DNA from: Sanyastnella coralliicola
GTDB taxonomy: Bacteria; Bacteroidota; Bacteroidia; Flavobacteriales_D; Sanyastnellaceae
Assembly (NCBI RefSeq): GCF_030845195.1
Contig: NZ_CP132543.1
Coordinates: forward strand, 1,877,501 to 1,941,500
Length of the DNA: 64,000 nt
Direction of reading: 5' to 3'
Both the position numbers and the translations under genes were made by a program. The notes under the pieces were generated by a model, which ran no database searches, was not told where the DNA came from, and was given only the letters and a program-made list of their open reading frames with translations. The first letter of the stretch is position 1; the number at the start of each line of letters is the position of its first letter. Positions 43,348 through 53,540 of this stretch are shown piece after piece.

Positions 43348-45546
43348 GTGAGAATCCTCTTTCTGATTTTAATCCTCCTTCCGGCGATAGCCGAAAGTCA
43401 ATGGAGCGTAGACTATAATTCGGGAGTCTATCTACCTGATGAAATTGCTACCATTCGAATTGAAATTGATCAAGATAGCCTTGACCTCATTTTCTTCGAA
43501 GATAGCCTCTACTCGAATCATGAATACCCTGCTACCTTCATTTTCGAGAGCCAGAACCTCGTTGACACGGTAGAAAACATTGGATTCCGTTTGCGTGGAA
43601 ACACGTCGCGAGAGGCAGATAAGAAATCATTCAAAGTCTCCTTCAATACCTTCCAACAAGGCAACGATTGGTTCGGATTCGAAAAGCTCAACTTGAACGG
43701 AGAGCACAATGACCCTTCCATCATGCGAAGTCGCCTTTGCTGGGAAATGGCGCACCAATTTGGCATCAACGCTACAATGGCGACGCATGTCCGCCTCTAC
43801 ATCAATGGCGAATACCGAGGACTTTACTTAAATGTTGAGCATATCGATGACACACATGTAGAGCGCCAGTTCGGAAGCGATGCAGGAGACCTTTACAAGT
43901 GTCATTGGTCAGGAAACCTCTCCTGGCAAGGTGGAGATGAAGACACCTATAAAAATGCACCTTGGGGAACTCGGATCTACGAACTCAAAACCAATAAGGC
44001 ATACGACGACTACAGCGACTTCGTGCATTTCCTTGATGTATTGAACAACACTGGCATCAATGATCTGCAATGTGAACTAGAGAAGGTCTTTGACGTGCAT
44101 GATTACCTCAAGGCCGCAGCCTTCGAAATCATGATCGGACACTGGGATGGTTACATCTGGAACAATAATAACTACTACCTCTACCAACGCCCTGATGACC
44201 TTCGTTTTCAATTCCTTGAATACGATCTTGATAACACCTTGGGTATCGATTGGGTGGGCATTGATTGGGCTGATCGTAACATCTACGACTACGAAAACAA
44301 TGATCGCCCGTTGTACGAGCGCCTGTTGCAAATCCCTGAATACCGCGATGCCTTTACACACCATATTGAATCATTTATCGCCATGTTCTCTCAGGAGGCC
44401 TTGGAAATGAGAGTAGCTGAACTCTATGACCTGATGGAGGATGCAGCTCTTGAAGACGAGTACAAGGGGTTTGACTATGGTTTTACCGATGAAGATTTTT
44501 TACTCGCTAGCGCGGAAGCTTGGGGAGGCCATGTTGATCAAGGCATCCTAGACTATTTCGCTGATCGAGTAGAAAGCGCTCAGGAAATGTTGGAGGAATA
44601 CACGCTTCCAATGGCCATTCAAGTCTCGGATAATAGTCCGTTCTTGGAGCCTATCCTTTCTTGGGAGGTAAATACACCGTTTGGCGCAGATGACGTCTAT
44701 GCAGAAATTATTGTGGATGGAATCGTAACAGCGTCTATTTCCTTAACCGAAACTTTCGAAAATGAATGGCAAGCAAGCACACCGGTTTCAACGTCGCTTG
44801 ACGGGCTTCATTACCAGATTAAATACTCGCGAGACGGAATTGAATCTTCCGCTTTTTGTGAGCCAAAATGGATCTGGATTTCACCTGTGGAAACGGGCTT
44901 GGTCTTAAACGAGCTCATGTCAACTAATTCAAGCAACATCGCTGACAATGCGGGAGACTATGATGATTGGTTCGAGTTGTATAACATGAACCCAACAGGA
45001 ATCGCACTCGCTGACTATTGGATCACAGACAACCTTACCTACCCTGCGAAGTACCGCTACCGAGAAGGAAACATCTCTGGAACTGGTCATCGTTTGTTCT
45101 GGGCAGATAAGGAAGATGAAGAAGGACTAGACCACGCCAATTTCAGATTGAGTGGCAGCGGTGAATCGCTGACGATCGTCACCGAAGATCAGGGAGCGTT
45201 GAGAATTGTTGACAACATTTCTTTTGGAGAGATTCCAACCAATTTTAGCCTCGGAAGATCAACTGATGGCGCCCCTGATTGGATTGTTTTTGACCAACCC
45301 ACGCCTAACGCTTCGAACGGTGTAGTTCATGTCCATGAGAATACTTCTTACGGACCTTCGATCTATCCGAACCCTACGACTGGCGTGTTATTCGTAACTT
45401 CAACAGAAGAGATTAAGGTGTACAATATAGAGGGTCGTTTACTTGAGACTTTTCAATCAACGAAACAGATAGACTTGAGTCACTACCCCGCAGGTTGTTA
45501 TTTAATCGCTCTTGGCAACAGGAAAGTCAGAATCCTTAAACAATAG
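43348..45546 (+). CDS. T9SS-secreted CotH-kinase/lamin-tail protein
   Basis: The 732-residue protein starts at GTG with a signal peptide (ILFLILILLPAIAESQ). A CotH-type kinase domain spans about 30-420, with FRLRGNTSREADKKSFKVSF, GFEKLNLNGEHNDPSIMRSR, HVRLYINGEYRGLYLNVEH and LEYDLDNTLGIDW. An Ig-like linker precedes a lamin-tail domain at about 530-665 (VLNELMSTNSSNIADNAGDY, DWFELYNMNPTGIAL). A T9SS type A sorting signal from about 672 (IYPNPTTGVLFVTS) closes it. CotH proteins phosphorylate secreted proteins, and the natural target here is unknown. It lies between the regulator and the amylase genes under the same type of operator. Confidence 0.85.
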   Translation: MRILFLILILLPAIAESQWSVDYNSGVYLPDEIATIRIEIDQDSLDLIFFEDSLYSNHEYPATFIFESQNLVDTVENIGFRLRGNTSREADKKSFKVSFNTFQQGNDWFGFEKLNLNGEHNDPSIMRSRLCWEMAHQFGINATMATHVRLYINGEYRGLYLNVEHIDDTHVERQFGSDAGDLYKCHWSGNLSWQGGDEDTYKNAPWGTRIYELKTNKAYDDYSDFVHFLDVLNNTGINDLQCELEKVFDVHDYLKAAAFEIMIGHWDGYIWNNNNYYLYQRPDDLRFQFLEYDLDNTLGIDWVGIDWADRNIYDYENNDRPLYERLLQIPEYRDAFTHHIESFIAMFSQEALEMRVAELYDLMEDAALEDEYKGFDYGFTDEDFLLASAEAWGGHVDQGILDYFADRVESAQEMLEEYTLPMAIQVSDNSPFLEPILSWEVNTPFGADDVYAEIIVDGIVTASISLTETFENEWQASTPVSTSLDGLHYQIKYSRDGIESSAFCEPKWIWISPVETGLVLNELMSTNSSNIADNAGDYDDWFELYNMNPTGIALADYWITDNLTYPAKYRYREGNISGTGHRLFWADKEDEEGLDHANFRLSGSGESLTIVTEDQGALRIVDNISFGEIPTNFSLGRSTDGAPDWIVFDQPTPNASNGVVHVHENTSYGPSIYPNPTTGVLFVTSTEEIKVYNIEGRLLETFQSTKQIDLSHYPAGCYLIALGNRKVRILKQ

Positions 45547-45549
45547 TTA

Positions 45550-45578
45550 GTGTTAAGGAGACACTTTCTATATATTTG
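45550..45578 (+). promoter_or_regulatory. Operator plus -7 box before the amylase-Sus operon
   Basis: The dyad GTGTTA-AGG-AGACAC (45550-45564) is followed after 6 bp by an exact -7 box TATATTTG (45571-45578). This is the same spacing as in front of the CotH gene. The leader to ATG 45604 would be about 20 nt. Confidence 0.6.
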
Positions 45579-45603
45579 GAGACAGTACCAGTGAATTCTA
45601 CTT

Positions 45604-48429
45604 ATGAAAAACCTCTACATCGCCCTGCTGGCGATGCTTTTGGGCGTGAACGCTCAAAGTCAAGTCGTATGGACTGAGCCAGCATTTCCAACTCAAACTG
45701 ATCAAGTGACCCTATACTATGACGCCAGTGAAGGTAACGGCGACGTAGAAGGAGTTATTCCCGTTTACGCTCACACAGGTGTTATTACCAACGAATCAAC
45801 CGGTCCGAACGACTGGCAATACGTGGTGGGTAACTGGGGAACTGCAGACAGCGAAACTGTGATGCAATTCCAAGGGAACAACATTCACACTTTTGACTTC
45901 GGTGGACAAACACTCGAAGATTTCTACAACCTTCCTGATGGAATCATTATCGAAGAACTCGCTTTTGTATTCCGCAATGCGAGTGGAACACTTGTAGGAC
46001 GTGAAGCAGATGGTGGAGACATCTTCTTCCCTATTACCGATGGAGGTTTTGCAGGAAGCTTCGCTACGCCAGTAGCTACAAGTATGGCAATCGAAGAAGA
46101 TGACAGCATCGATTTCGAAGCTATTTGTTCTGAAGCAGCAGATTTAAGTATTACTGTTGACGGCTCAGAAGTAGCATCTTCCAATGACGCAACTGAACTC
46201 GCTTGGACCTTCTCTGGCTACGATGCTGGTGAATACCTCGTAGAGATGTCTGCTGATAACGGAATGGAGTCTGTGACAGATCAGGTGATTGTAGTGGTGT
46301 TGCCATCATCTCCTACAACGGCCTTCCCACCAGCCTCTGCGGAGCTTGGTATCAACTACATCAACGATACTTCAGTACTGCTCTATCTTTACGCACCCTA
46401 CAAAGACAACGTATTTGTTGTCGGTGATTTTAATAACTGGGAGTTCGGTCTTGACTATCTCATGACGAAGACTCCAGACAACTCGGCATACTGGATCGAA
46501 ATCACTGGATTGACCCCAGGTCAAGAGTACCGTTTCCACTACCACGTGATGCCAGATAACATGCGCATCGCAGATCCTTATTCTGAAAAGATCCTTGATT
46601 ACTGGAACGATCCGTGGATTGAAGATGAAGTTTACCCGAACTTGATTGAATTCCCTGCTGAATTCACAACGAATGATCCAGTAGGTATCCTTCAAACAGC
46701 TCAAGAAGAATACAACTGGACAGATGGAGACTACGAACGTCCGGAAAAGGAAAGCCTCGTTATTTACGAATTGCTTGTACGCGATTTCATTCAAGACCAC
46801 AGCATGGCTACACTTTTGGATACGCTAGATTACATCGAACGTTTAGGAGCCAATGCGATAGAATTCATGCCATTTAATGAGTTCGAAGGCAACAATAGCT
46901 GGGGATACAACCCAATGTTCTTCTTCGCTCCAGATAAATACTACGGTACGGAGACGATGTATAAAGACTTCGTAAACGAATGTCACGAACGCGGAATCGC
47001 TATCATCCTTGATATCGCCCTCAACCACAGCTTCGGTCAGAACCCACAAGTACGTATGTGGTTTGATCCGTCAGCAGGAGAATACGGACAGCCTACTTCC
47101 CAAAACCCTTACTTCAATGAAGTACCGATGCACGATTTCAACGTGGGTTATGACTACAACCACGAATCGGGCGTAACACGAGAATTCTGTAAGCGAGTGC
47201 TCGAACACTGGATCACGGAATACCACATCGATGGTTACCGAATGGACTTAAGTAAAGGGTTCACGCAGAATAATACCCTCGGAAACGTAGGTGCTTGGAA
47301 TCAATATGACCAAAGTCGTGTAGACATTCTGAATGACTACGCCGGTCATGTATGGAGCGTTGATTCAGATGCTTACATGATTCTTGAGCACTTCGCGAAC
47401 AATGACGAAGAAACGGCGTTAGCGAACCAAGGCTTCATGTTATGGGGTAATCACAACCACGACTTCAATGAAGCGTCAATGGGTTACTCTTCAAACTTCA
47501 ACTGGGCTTCTTACCAGCAACGAGGGTGGAACGATCCTCACCTCATTGCATTCGCTGAAAGCCATGACGAAGAGCGTTTGATGTACAAAAACCTCCTCTA
47601 CGGTAACTCAAACGGTGGATACGACATTACGAATATGTCTACTGCCCTAGCTCGCCAAGAAATGGTTCACGTATTCTTGATGTCTATCCCAGGACCAAAG
47701 ATGATGTGGCAATTTGGAGAACTTGGATATGACTACTCAATCAACACTTGTGAAGATGGAGTGACGATCGAAGAAGGTTGTCGTACATCGCCAAAGCCAA
47801 TTCGCTGGGATTACCAAGACGAAGACGATCGCGCTCGTGTTTACAATGTTTCAGCAGCAATGAACTTGCTTCACACAACTGAAGCGGCGTTCTCGACGAA
47901 CAACTTCTCATTAGACGTCGGAGGAACTGGTAAACGAATCCACTTGAATCATCCAGAGATGAATGTGGTTGTTGCAGGAAACTTCGACGTTGTTGGATTC
48001 GACATGTCTCCAGGATTCCAGAATACTGGAACGTGGTATGATTACTTCTCTGGAGAGTCATTTGAAGTAACTGATGTCAATGTGTCATTCTTCTTCGAAC
48101 CAGGAGAATACCATGTATACACAGATCAGCCCCTTGAAACTCCAGTCATTGATAACTCTATCGAGGAATTGGAACAACTTAGCTTTAATGCGTGGCCAAA
48201 TCCATTCCGCGATGTCATCAACATCGACCTCAGCAATTTCGCCGGACAGAACGTGACTGTTCAGTTGACTGATATTACAGGTCGCACCATTGATACAATC
48301 TACGCAGGCAATGCATCGAATCGCTCAAACCTCTCCTTCCCTATTACTGACGAACTAGGAAGCGGGATGTACGTGATCGTTGTTGACAACGGATCTGCGA
48401 AGTACAGCGTACCCGTATTGCGCCAATAA
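45604..48429 (+). CDS. T9SS-secreted alpha-amylase (GH13 with CBM48-like module)
   Basis: The 941-residue protein has a signal peptide (LYIALLAMLLGVNAQS). An N-terminal module (about 20-155) resembles the 53541 protein, and an Ig-like domain (about 155-235) follows. A CBM48-like module comes next (VFVVGDFNNWEFGL, YRFHYHVMP). The GH13 barrel is at about 370-780, with region I DIALNHSFG, region II DGYRMDLSKGF (nucleophile Asp), region III YMILEHFAN (acid Glu) and region IV FAESHDEERLMY. The T9SS signal starts near 858 (NAWPNPFRDVINIDLS). It should cleave alpha-1,4-glucans at the cell surface. It is the first gene of the amylase-susCD operon, with susC 74 bp downstream. Confidence 0.9.
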   Translation: MKNLYIALLAMLLGVNAQSQVVWTEPAFPTQTDQVTLYYDASEGNGDVEGVIPVYAHTGVITNESTGPNDWQYVVGNWGTADSETVMQFQGNNIHTFDFGGQTLEDFYNLPDGIIIEELAFVFRNASGTLVGREADGGDIFFPITDGGFAGSFATPVATSMAIEEDDSIDFEAICSEAADLSITVDGSEVASSNDATELAWTFSGYDAGEYLVEMSADNGMESVTDQVIVVVLPSSPTTAFPPASAELGINYINDTSVLLYLYAPYKDNVFVVGDFNNWEFGLDYLMTKTPDNSAYWIEITGLTPGQEYRFHYHVMPDNMRIADPYSEKILDYWNDPWIEDEVYPNLIEFPAEFTTNDPVGILQTAQEEYNWTDGDYERPEKESLVIYELLVRDFIQDHSMATLLDTLDYIERLGANAIEFMPFNEFEGNNSWGYNPMFFFAPDKYYGTETMYKDFVNECHERGIAIILDIALNHSFGQNPQVRMWFDPSAGEYGQPTSQNPYFNEVPMHDFNVGYDYNHESGVTREFCKRVLEHWITEYHIDGYRMDLSKGFTQNNTLGNVGAWNQYDQSRVDILNDYAGHVWSVDSDAYMILEHFANNDEETALANQGFMLWGNHNHDFNEASMGYSSNFNWASYQQRGWNDPHLIAFAESHDEERLMYKNLLYGNSNGGYDITNMSTALARQEMVHVFLMSIPGPKMMWQFGELGYDYSINTCEDGVTIEEGCRTSPKPIRWDYQDEDDRARVYNVSAAMNLLHTTEAAFSTNNFSLDVGGTGKRIHLNHPEMNVVVAGNFDVVGFDMSPGFQNTGTWYDYFSGESFEVTDVNVSFFFEPGEYHVYTDQPLETPVIDNSIEELEQLSFNAWPNPFRDVINIDLSNFAGQNVTVQLTDITGRTIDTIYAGNASNRSNLSFPITDELGSGMYVIVVDNGSAKYSVPVLRQ

Positions 48430-48503
48430 GATTAACTTGAAAGAACCACTCGGCCTGAACCTCCGAGACCAAAACCAAATAAGAACACCTCTAACTGAAA
48501 CAA

Positions 48504-51500
48504 ATGAATCGTTCTAAAGCCCTATCCGCTTTGCTCGCAGCCGTTTGTCTATCCTTAGGAGGATACGCTCAAACGCTAAAGGGTAAAGTCACCGGAACAT
48601 CGGGTGAGGCGCTTCCATACGCGACTGTCATAGTTGTACAGACGTCGAATGGTACCTTCACCGATGACGACGGAAACTTTGTGCTCGAACTCGAACCAGG
48701 AACCTTCGATGTTCGTGCCTCATTCGTAGGATATGAGAACCTTACGAAGCCCATCACCATCGCTGATGGAGAAACAAAAACACTCAACTTCGAGCTCAAA
48801 GAAGACGGTGTATTCCTCGATGACGTTGTTGTCGTTGGATACGGTGTTCAGCGCAAAAGAGAAGTGACTGGAGCCATCGAAAAAATTGACTCTAAAACGG
48901 TGACTTCGATGCCAACCCCTTCATTCGAATCTACACTTCAAGGTCAAGCGGCCGGGGTGCAAGTTTCTCAAGGATCTGGTGCTGCTGGCGCTGGTTCATT
49001 GATTCGTGTTCGCGGTATCGCTTCTGTTTCAGCCGGAGGTGACCCGCTGTACGTAGTTGATGGTATTCCAATTACCCAAGACTACTTCCTTCGTGGAAAC
49101 AGTGGAGCATTGAACAACAACCCACTCGCTTCAATTAACCCGAACGATATTGAGTCAGTTGAAATCCTCAAAGATGCAGCAGCCACTGGTATCTACGGTT
49201 CACGTGGTGCGAACGGGGTGATCCTGATTACAACAAAGCGTGGTTCTCAAAAAGGAACAAAATTCGAATTCAGCACACGTCACGGTATCGCAACACCAGC
49301 GTCGCTTCCGAACATGCTCAACACTGAGCAGTACCTACAGCTTCGTCAGGAGGCTTGGGAGAATGACGGTGGAACAGGATACGTTTGGCTACCAGGCTAC
49401 ACGACAGTTGGTTCTGATGCTGCATCTCGTGAGGCTGCTTTTCTAGAAGCAATGAAAACCGACACCGACTGGGTTGACGAAACCGTAGGAACTGGATTCA
49501 AGCAGATGTACAACTTCGGTGTACGTAACGGAGGAAAGAAACACGGACTCTACGCAGGTATTACTTACGATGATAATCAGTCGTACCTGATTGGTAATAG
49601 CTACGAGCGTATCAGTGGACGTGCAAACTTTGACTACACCTTCAATCGTTGGTTGAAATTGATGTTCTCGGGATCAGTTAGCCGTGGTATCAATAACAAA
49701 GTTGACGTTGCATGGTCAGGTGGACTTGGATCTGCCATGTCTACTGCCCTGCCGTATTACGGAATCCGTTATGAAGAAGACGTGCTTGATGATGACGGCA
49801 ACGTGATCCACGAAGCAGGCGACTTCATCACGCAGTGGACAAACCCTGTAGCTGCTCAAGAATTGAAAAAGTGGCGAACTACTGAAGACCGTTCAATCAA
49901 CAACCTCAGCTTGATGTTGACTCCAATGGAGGACTTGATCATCAAAGTAGGAGGTGGATTTGACTTCATGCACATCCGTGAAGACATCTTTAACCCTGCG
50001 GCGCTCTCTGTAACTTCAGATTTAGGAACGGCAGATCGCTTTGCGAACTACGTTTTGAACTGGAACTACAGCGCTACAGTGAACTACCTATGGGACTACG
50101 GCGAGTACCACAAGTTCAACTTCCTCGTAGGTACGGAATTCCAACGTTCTGATGCTTACGGATACAGCACGACTTACTTTGATGTAACAGGTCCTGTTTG
50201 GGAGGTCGATTCACTACGTGAAGATGCTGCCAATGTGAACCGTACTGAGAACAACCCTTCTCAATGGTCATTCCTATCGTACTTCGGACGTGTGAACTAC
50301 ACACTGAAAGACAAGTACGTATTCCAAGGTACAGCTCGTGTTGATGGATCATCTCGATTCGGACGTAACAACCGATACGGATTCTTCCCTTCTATTTCGG
50401 CTGGATGGATCGTATCTGAAGAGAACTTCATGAAAGGAATTGAGCGTATCAACTTCTTGAAGATTCGCACAAGCTACGGTATCACTGGTAACGCGGCCAT
50501 TCCTGATTATGCCCGTTTCGGAACCTTCTCGCAAGACAACAACGGTATTCTCTACAACGGACAACCGATTATCTTCCCACTCCAGCTTGCAAACCCTAAC
50601 CTACGTTGGGAAACTTCAGCAACCTGGGATGCAGGAATTGAACTCGGACTTCTAGACGACCGCATTACGATGGAGTTAGGGGTGTACCGCAAGATGAGCC
50701 GTGATGTACTATTGAACGTAAACGTATCACCGAGTACAGGATTCACCAACTACTGGGATAACGTAGCGCAGATCTTGAACCGAGGAGTTGAATTCTCGAT
50801 TAAGTCGCGCAATGTCGTTGGTAAATTCAACTGGACTACAGACTTGAACATATCTCGTAACTACAATGAGCTCGTTGATATCGGCGACTACACTCCAGAC
50901 GCTGTTTCTGGTGGTACAAACGATTCACGTGTAATTGTAGGTCAGCCAGTTGGATCTTTCTACTTAGTTGAATTTTCTCACGTTGATCCAGACAATGGAC
51001 TTCCAGTATATATCGATCTAGAAGGTAACGAAACGTACGACTATGATAACGCCATTCGTAAATACGTAGGTGACGGACTTCCAGATGTTATTGGTGGGGT
51101 AACCAACAGTTTCCAATGGAAGAACTGGGATCTATCTGCTTTGATGACATTCAGCATCGGTGCGAAGATCTTCGATTCGTCTTCTAAGCGTCAGCTTGGA
51201 GTTGTTACAGATTGGAACATGCGTACAGAGATTTACGATCGCTGGCGTCAGCCTGGTGACTTGAGCACCTTCCCTCGTCTGACACTGGATGAAACTACTT
51301 ACGGTCTGCCTTCTGGATTCCCTTGGTGGAATACTGACCTTTTCGTGTTTGACGCAAGCTACGTGCGCATGCGTAACCTTACACTTGGGTACAACTTCCA
51401 GAACGTGAAAGTGAAGAACCTTGACTTCGATCAGTTCCGCGTAGCGTTCAACGTGACAAACTTGTTCACCTTGACGAACTTCCCAGGACTTGATCCGGAA

Positions 51501-51611
51501 GTGGTTCGTGACTTTGAGAACGCACAAGACCGTAACCTATCACCGAATGTTACTTACCTCACTCCTCCTCAGGAAAGAGCATACAACATTCAAATCAACA
51601 TTAGTTTCTAA
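48504..51611 (+). CDS. susC: SusC-type TonB-dependent outer-membrane transporter
   Basis: The 1,035-residue protein has a signal peptide (ALLAAVCLSLGGYAQ) and a carboxypeptidase-regulatory-like domain (LKGKVTGTSGEALPYATVIV). The SusC signature leading to the plug follows (DVVVVGYGVQRKREVTGAI, SLIRVRGIASVSAGGDPLYV, GIYGSRGANGVILITTKRGS), then a large beta-barrel ending in NIQINISF with terminal Phe. It imports oligosaccharides in complex with SusD, whose gene starts 17 bp downstream. Flanking amylases indicate starch or maltodextrin as the cargo. Confidence 0.95.
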   Translation: MNRSKALSALLAAVCLSLGGYAQTLKGKVTGTSGEALPYATVIVVQTSNGTFTDDDGNFVLELEPGTFDVRASFVGYENLTKPITIADGETKTLNFELKEDGVFLDDVVVVGYGVQRKREVTGAIEKIDSKTVTSMPTPSFESTLQGQAAGVQVSQGSGAAGAGSLIRVRGIASVSAGGDPLYVVDGIPITQDYFLRGNSGALNNNPLASINPNDIESVEILKDAAATGIYGSRGANGVILITTKRGSQKGTKFEFSTRHGIATPASLPNMLNTEQYLQLRQEAWENDGGTGYVWLPGYTTVGSDAASREAAFLEAMKTDTDWVDETVGTGFKQMYNFGVRNGGKKHGLYAGITYDDNQSYLIGNSYERISGRANFDYTFNRWLKLMFSGSVSRGINNKVDVAWSGGLGSAMSTALPYYGIRYEEDVLDDDGNVIHEAGDFITQWTNPVAAQELKKWRTTEDRSINNLSLMLTPMEDLIIKVGGGFDFMHIREDIFNPAALSVTSDLGTADRFANYVLNWNYSATVNYLWDYGEYHKFNFLVGTEFQRSDAYGYSTTYFDVTGPVWEVDSLREDAANVNRTENNPSQWSFLSYFGRVNYTLKDKYVFQGTARVDGSSRFGRNNRYGFFPSISAGWIVSEENFMKGIERINFLKIRTSYGITGNAAIPDYARFGTFSQDNNGILYNGQPIIFPLQLANPNLRWETSATWDAGIELGLLDDRITMELGVYRKMSRDVLLNVNVSPSTGFTNYWDNVAQILNRGVEFSIKSRNVVGKFNWTTDLNISRNYNELVDIGDYTPDAVSGGTNDSRVIVGQPVGSFYLVEFSHVDPDNGLPVYIDLEGNETYDYDNAIRKYVGDGLPDVIGGVTNSFQWKNWDLSALMTFSIGAKIFDSSSKRQLGVVTDWNMRTEIYDRWRQPGDLSTFPRLTLDETTYGLPSGFPWWNTDLFVFDASYVRMRNLTLGYNFQNVKVKNLDFDQFRVAFNVTNLFTLTNFPGLDPEVVRDFENAQDRNLSPNVTYLTPPQERAYNIQINISF

Positions 51612-51628
51612 TCCATAAAGGCAAAGAC

Positions 51629-52987
51629 ATGAAAAAGATATTTCTATTGATCATGGTTTCTACAGCCTTTTGGGGTTGTGATAAACTACTTGAATTCGAA
51701 CCGGGTGATGTTGTCATCGACGAGACGGCACTAGAAACACCGGAAGATGCTCAACGTCTATTGAATTCAAACTACGATGTACTAGGGAACCTCTATGACG
51801 GACGAGTTCAGAACATTGCTGAACTGCTGTCTGATAACTTGGCCTTCCCAGATAACAACAACGATTTCATTGCTGTATTCAACCGTGAAACGAACTTCTT
51901 TACCACTGGTACAGGAAGTGTTTACACTGACCTTTACCGAGCTGTTTATCGTGGAAATGCCCTGATTCAGAACTTCGACCTCATCGAAGGATTGTCTGAA
52001 GACGAGCAAACACGCATGGAGGCTGAAGTACGATTCATTCGCGCACTATGTCACTGGCAAGCAGTGAAGCTTTGGGCTCAGCCTTACGGATGGACCGCAA
52101 ACAACACGCACTTGGGTGTTCCGATTCGCCGCGAGGCATCTCAGGAACCGTTGCTACGTTCAACTGTTGGTGAAGTGTATGACTTCATCTTGGAAGACCT
52201 CCAGTACGCTCGTGCGAATCTGCCTGAGCAGAATGATGTTTACGCAGACCGCAACAGTGCTACTGCCCTTCTAGCGAATGTTTACTTCCTCATGGGAGAT
52301 TACACGAACGCTGCTTCACTTGCAAGCGAAGTTATTGAGTCAGGTCAGTACACGCTCGATGAAGACATTGATCGTTACGAAGTTGAAACTACGAACACAG
52401 AGACAATCTTTGGTATTGTTGGTAACTTGATCGACAACCGTTCGGAAAACTTCCGCGACAATTACCGTTCAGACAACAACCCAGATCCAAACTTGACGTT
52501 TAGTGCTGACGTAGCTGAATTGCTTTCGTTGAACGCATCAGACGCTCGCAACGAATGGGTAACCGCTGGTGGAGACCTCAACCTCGTAAACAAGTTCAAT
52601 GGAAAGGAATTCTTCAATATTCCTATCCTCTACTTGACAACGATGAAGTTGATGCGCGCAGAAGCCTTGGCTCAGTCTGGGGGCGATCTTTCTACGGCTA
52701 TTGAAGATATCAACGACATTCGTGACCGTGCCTTCGGCGAAGGGTTGAATGATCTTGATCCTTCTTCTACTGCTGAAGAGGTCATTGCCGCAGCTCGTGC
52801 TGAATACCGAAAAGAAACGCTTTGTGAAGGAGTTTGGATTGACCAACTGAAGCGCATGGGTGTTGCGGGGGAAGATATCACTGTTCGTGGTGCACCGTAT
52901 GATTGCCCAGGTATGGCTATTCAGTTCCCTAACGGGGAAACAACATCAGAAGGATTCATCCTTAATGAAGAAGGAGGATGTCTGTGA
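51629..52987 (+). CDS. susD: SusD/RagB-type glycan-binding lipoprotein
   Basis: The 452-residue lipoprotein (IMVSTAFWGC, lipid on the Cys) has the SusD TPR layout: ALETPEDAQRLLNSNYDVLG, EVRFIRALCHWQAVKLWAQP, DFILEDLQYARANLPE, SATALLANVYFLMGDYTNAA and, near the end, RKETLCEGVWIDQLKRMGV. SusD proteins cap the SusC channel and bind glycan. It is read with susC (17 bp gap), and its 3' end slightly overlaps a long frame of the next gene. Confidence 0.95.
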   Translation: MKKIFLLIMVSTAFWGCDKLLEFEPGDVVIDETALETPEDAQRLLNSNYDVLGNLYDGRVQNIAELLSDNLAFPDNNNDFIAVFNRETNFFTTGTGSVYTDLYRAVYRGNALIQNFDLIEGLSEDEQTRMEAEVRFIRALCHWQAVKLWAQPYGWTANNTHLGVPIRREASQEPLLRSTVGEVYDFILEDLQYARANLPEQNDVYADRNSATALLANVYFLMGDYTNAASLASEVIESGQYTLDEDIDRYEVETTNTETIFGIVGNLIDNRSENFRDNYRSDNNPDPNLTFSADVAELLSLNASDARNEWVTAGGDLNLVNKFNGKEFFNIPILYLTTMKLMRAEALAQSGGDLSTAIEDINDIRDRAFGEGLNDLDPSSTAEEVIAAARAEYRKETLCEGVWIDQLKRMGVAGEDITVRGAPYDCPGMAIQFPNGETTSEGFILNEEGGCL

Positions 52988-53028
52988 TGAATAAGATTGA
53001 AACGAAGAATCAGAATAAGAGCGTGAGC

Positions 53029-53535
53029 ATGAAGAATTTCACTCGCTTTTTCACCCTCGCCTTTGCCCTGACGATCCTTTTCGCAGGTTGTAAAGAAGAG
53101 ATCGAAGGTGAACTCGGCGAACCTTTTGACAAGGTGGCCGGACTAAATGGAAAATGGGAACTCACTTCTTTCATCCAGAAAGACTTGAACAACCCAATTA
53201 AAGAAGAACGCGACTTGAGTCAGTTCTACATTGTAGATGGTGTTACACCGCTGCAATTGACATTTAACTCAAGTGATTTGTCATATGAAGTTGCCATTAC
53301 CGAAGGAAGAAACTATTTCGGAGAAGGTGGGAACTGGCGTCTTGATGATCCAGAATACCCTACGCAGGTAATTATGGAATCAGCAACTGACACTGCTGCA
53401 TTTGATTTGGGTACCATCGTTAGAACGTTTGATTCTAGCATGGAACTCGAATTACTCCGCGGTTGCGACGTTGGTGGAGACAACGAGACTCAAACGGTGA
53501 TTTACCGTTTCGTATTTAACCGAGTAAACGAATAA
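53029..53535 (+). CDS. Lipoprotein of the Sus operon
   Basis: With the ATG at 53029 the product (168 residues) opens with a clean lipoprotein signal (MKNFTRFFTLAFALTILFAGC). The longer frame from 52978 would put 17 charged residues before the signal and overlap susD by 10 bp, so I prefer 53029. The mature part has NGKWELTSFIQKDLNNPI and TPLQLTFNSSDLSYEVAI, a lipocalin-like beta pattern seen in small lipoproteins that follow susD in Bacteroidota. It probably sits on the outer membrane with SusCD. Its exact role is unknown. Confidence 0.75.
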   Translation: MKNFTRFFTLAFALTILFAGCKEEIEGELGEPFDKVAGLNGKWELTSFIQKDLNNPIKEERDLSQFYIVDGVTPLQLTFNSSDLSYEVAITEGRNYFGEGGNWRLDDPEYPTQVIMESATDTAAFDLGTIVRTFDSSMELELLRGCDVGGDNETQTVIYRFVFNRVNE

Positions 53536-53540
53536 GCGCT

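Noticed and set aside
48449-48467. CTCGG...CCGAG palindrome before susC as an operator or terminator
   Set aside because: The arms are only 5 bp, there is no T-run, and it does not match the GTGT-N7-ACAC pattern.
52978-53028. Upstream start of the Sus-operon lipoprotein
   Set aside because: It would place 17 polar residues before the lipoprotein signal. The ATG at 53029 gives a standard signal peptide.
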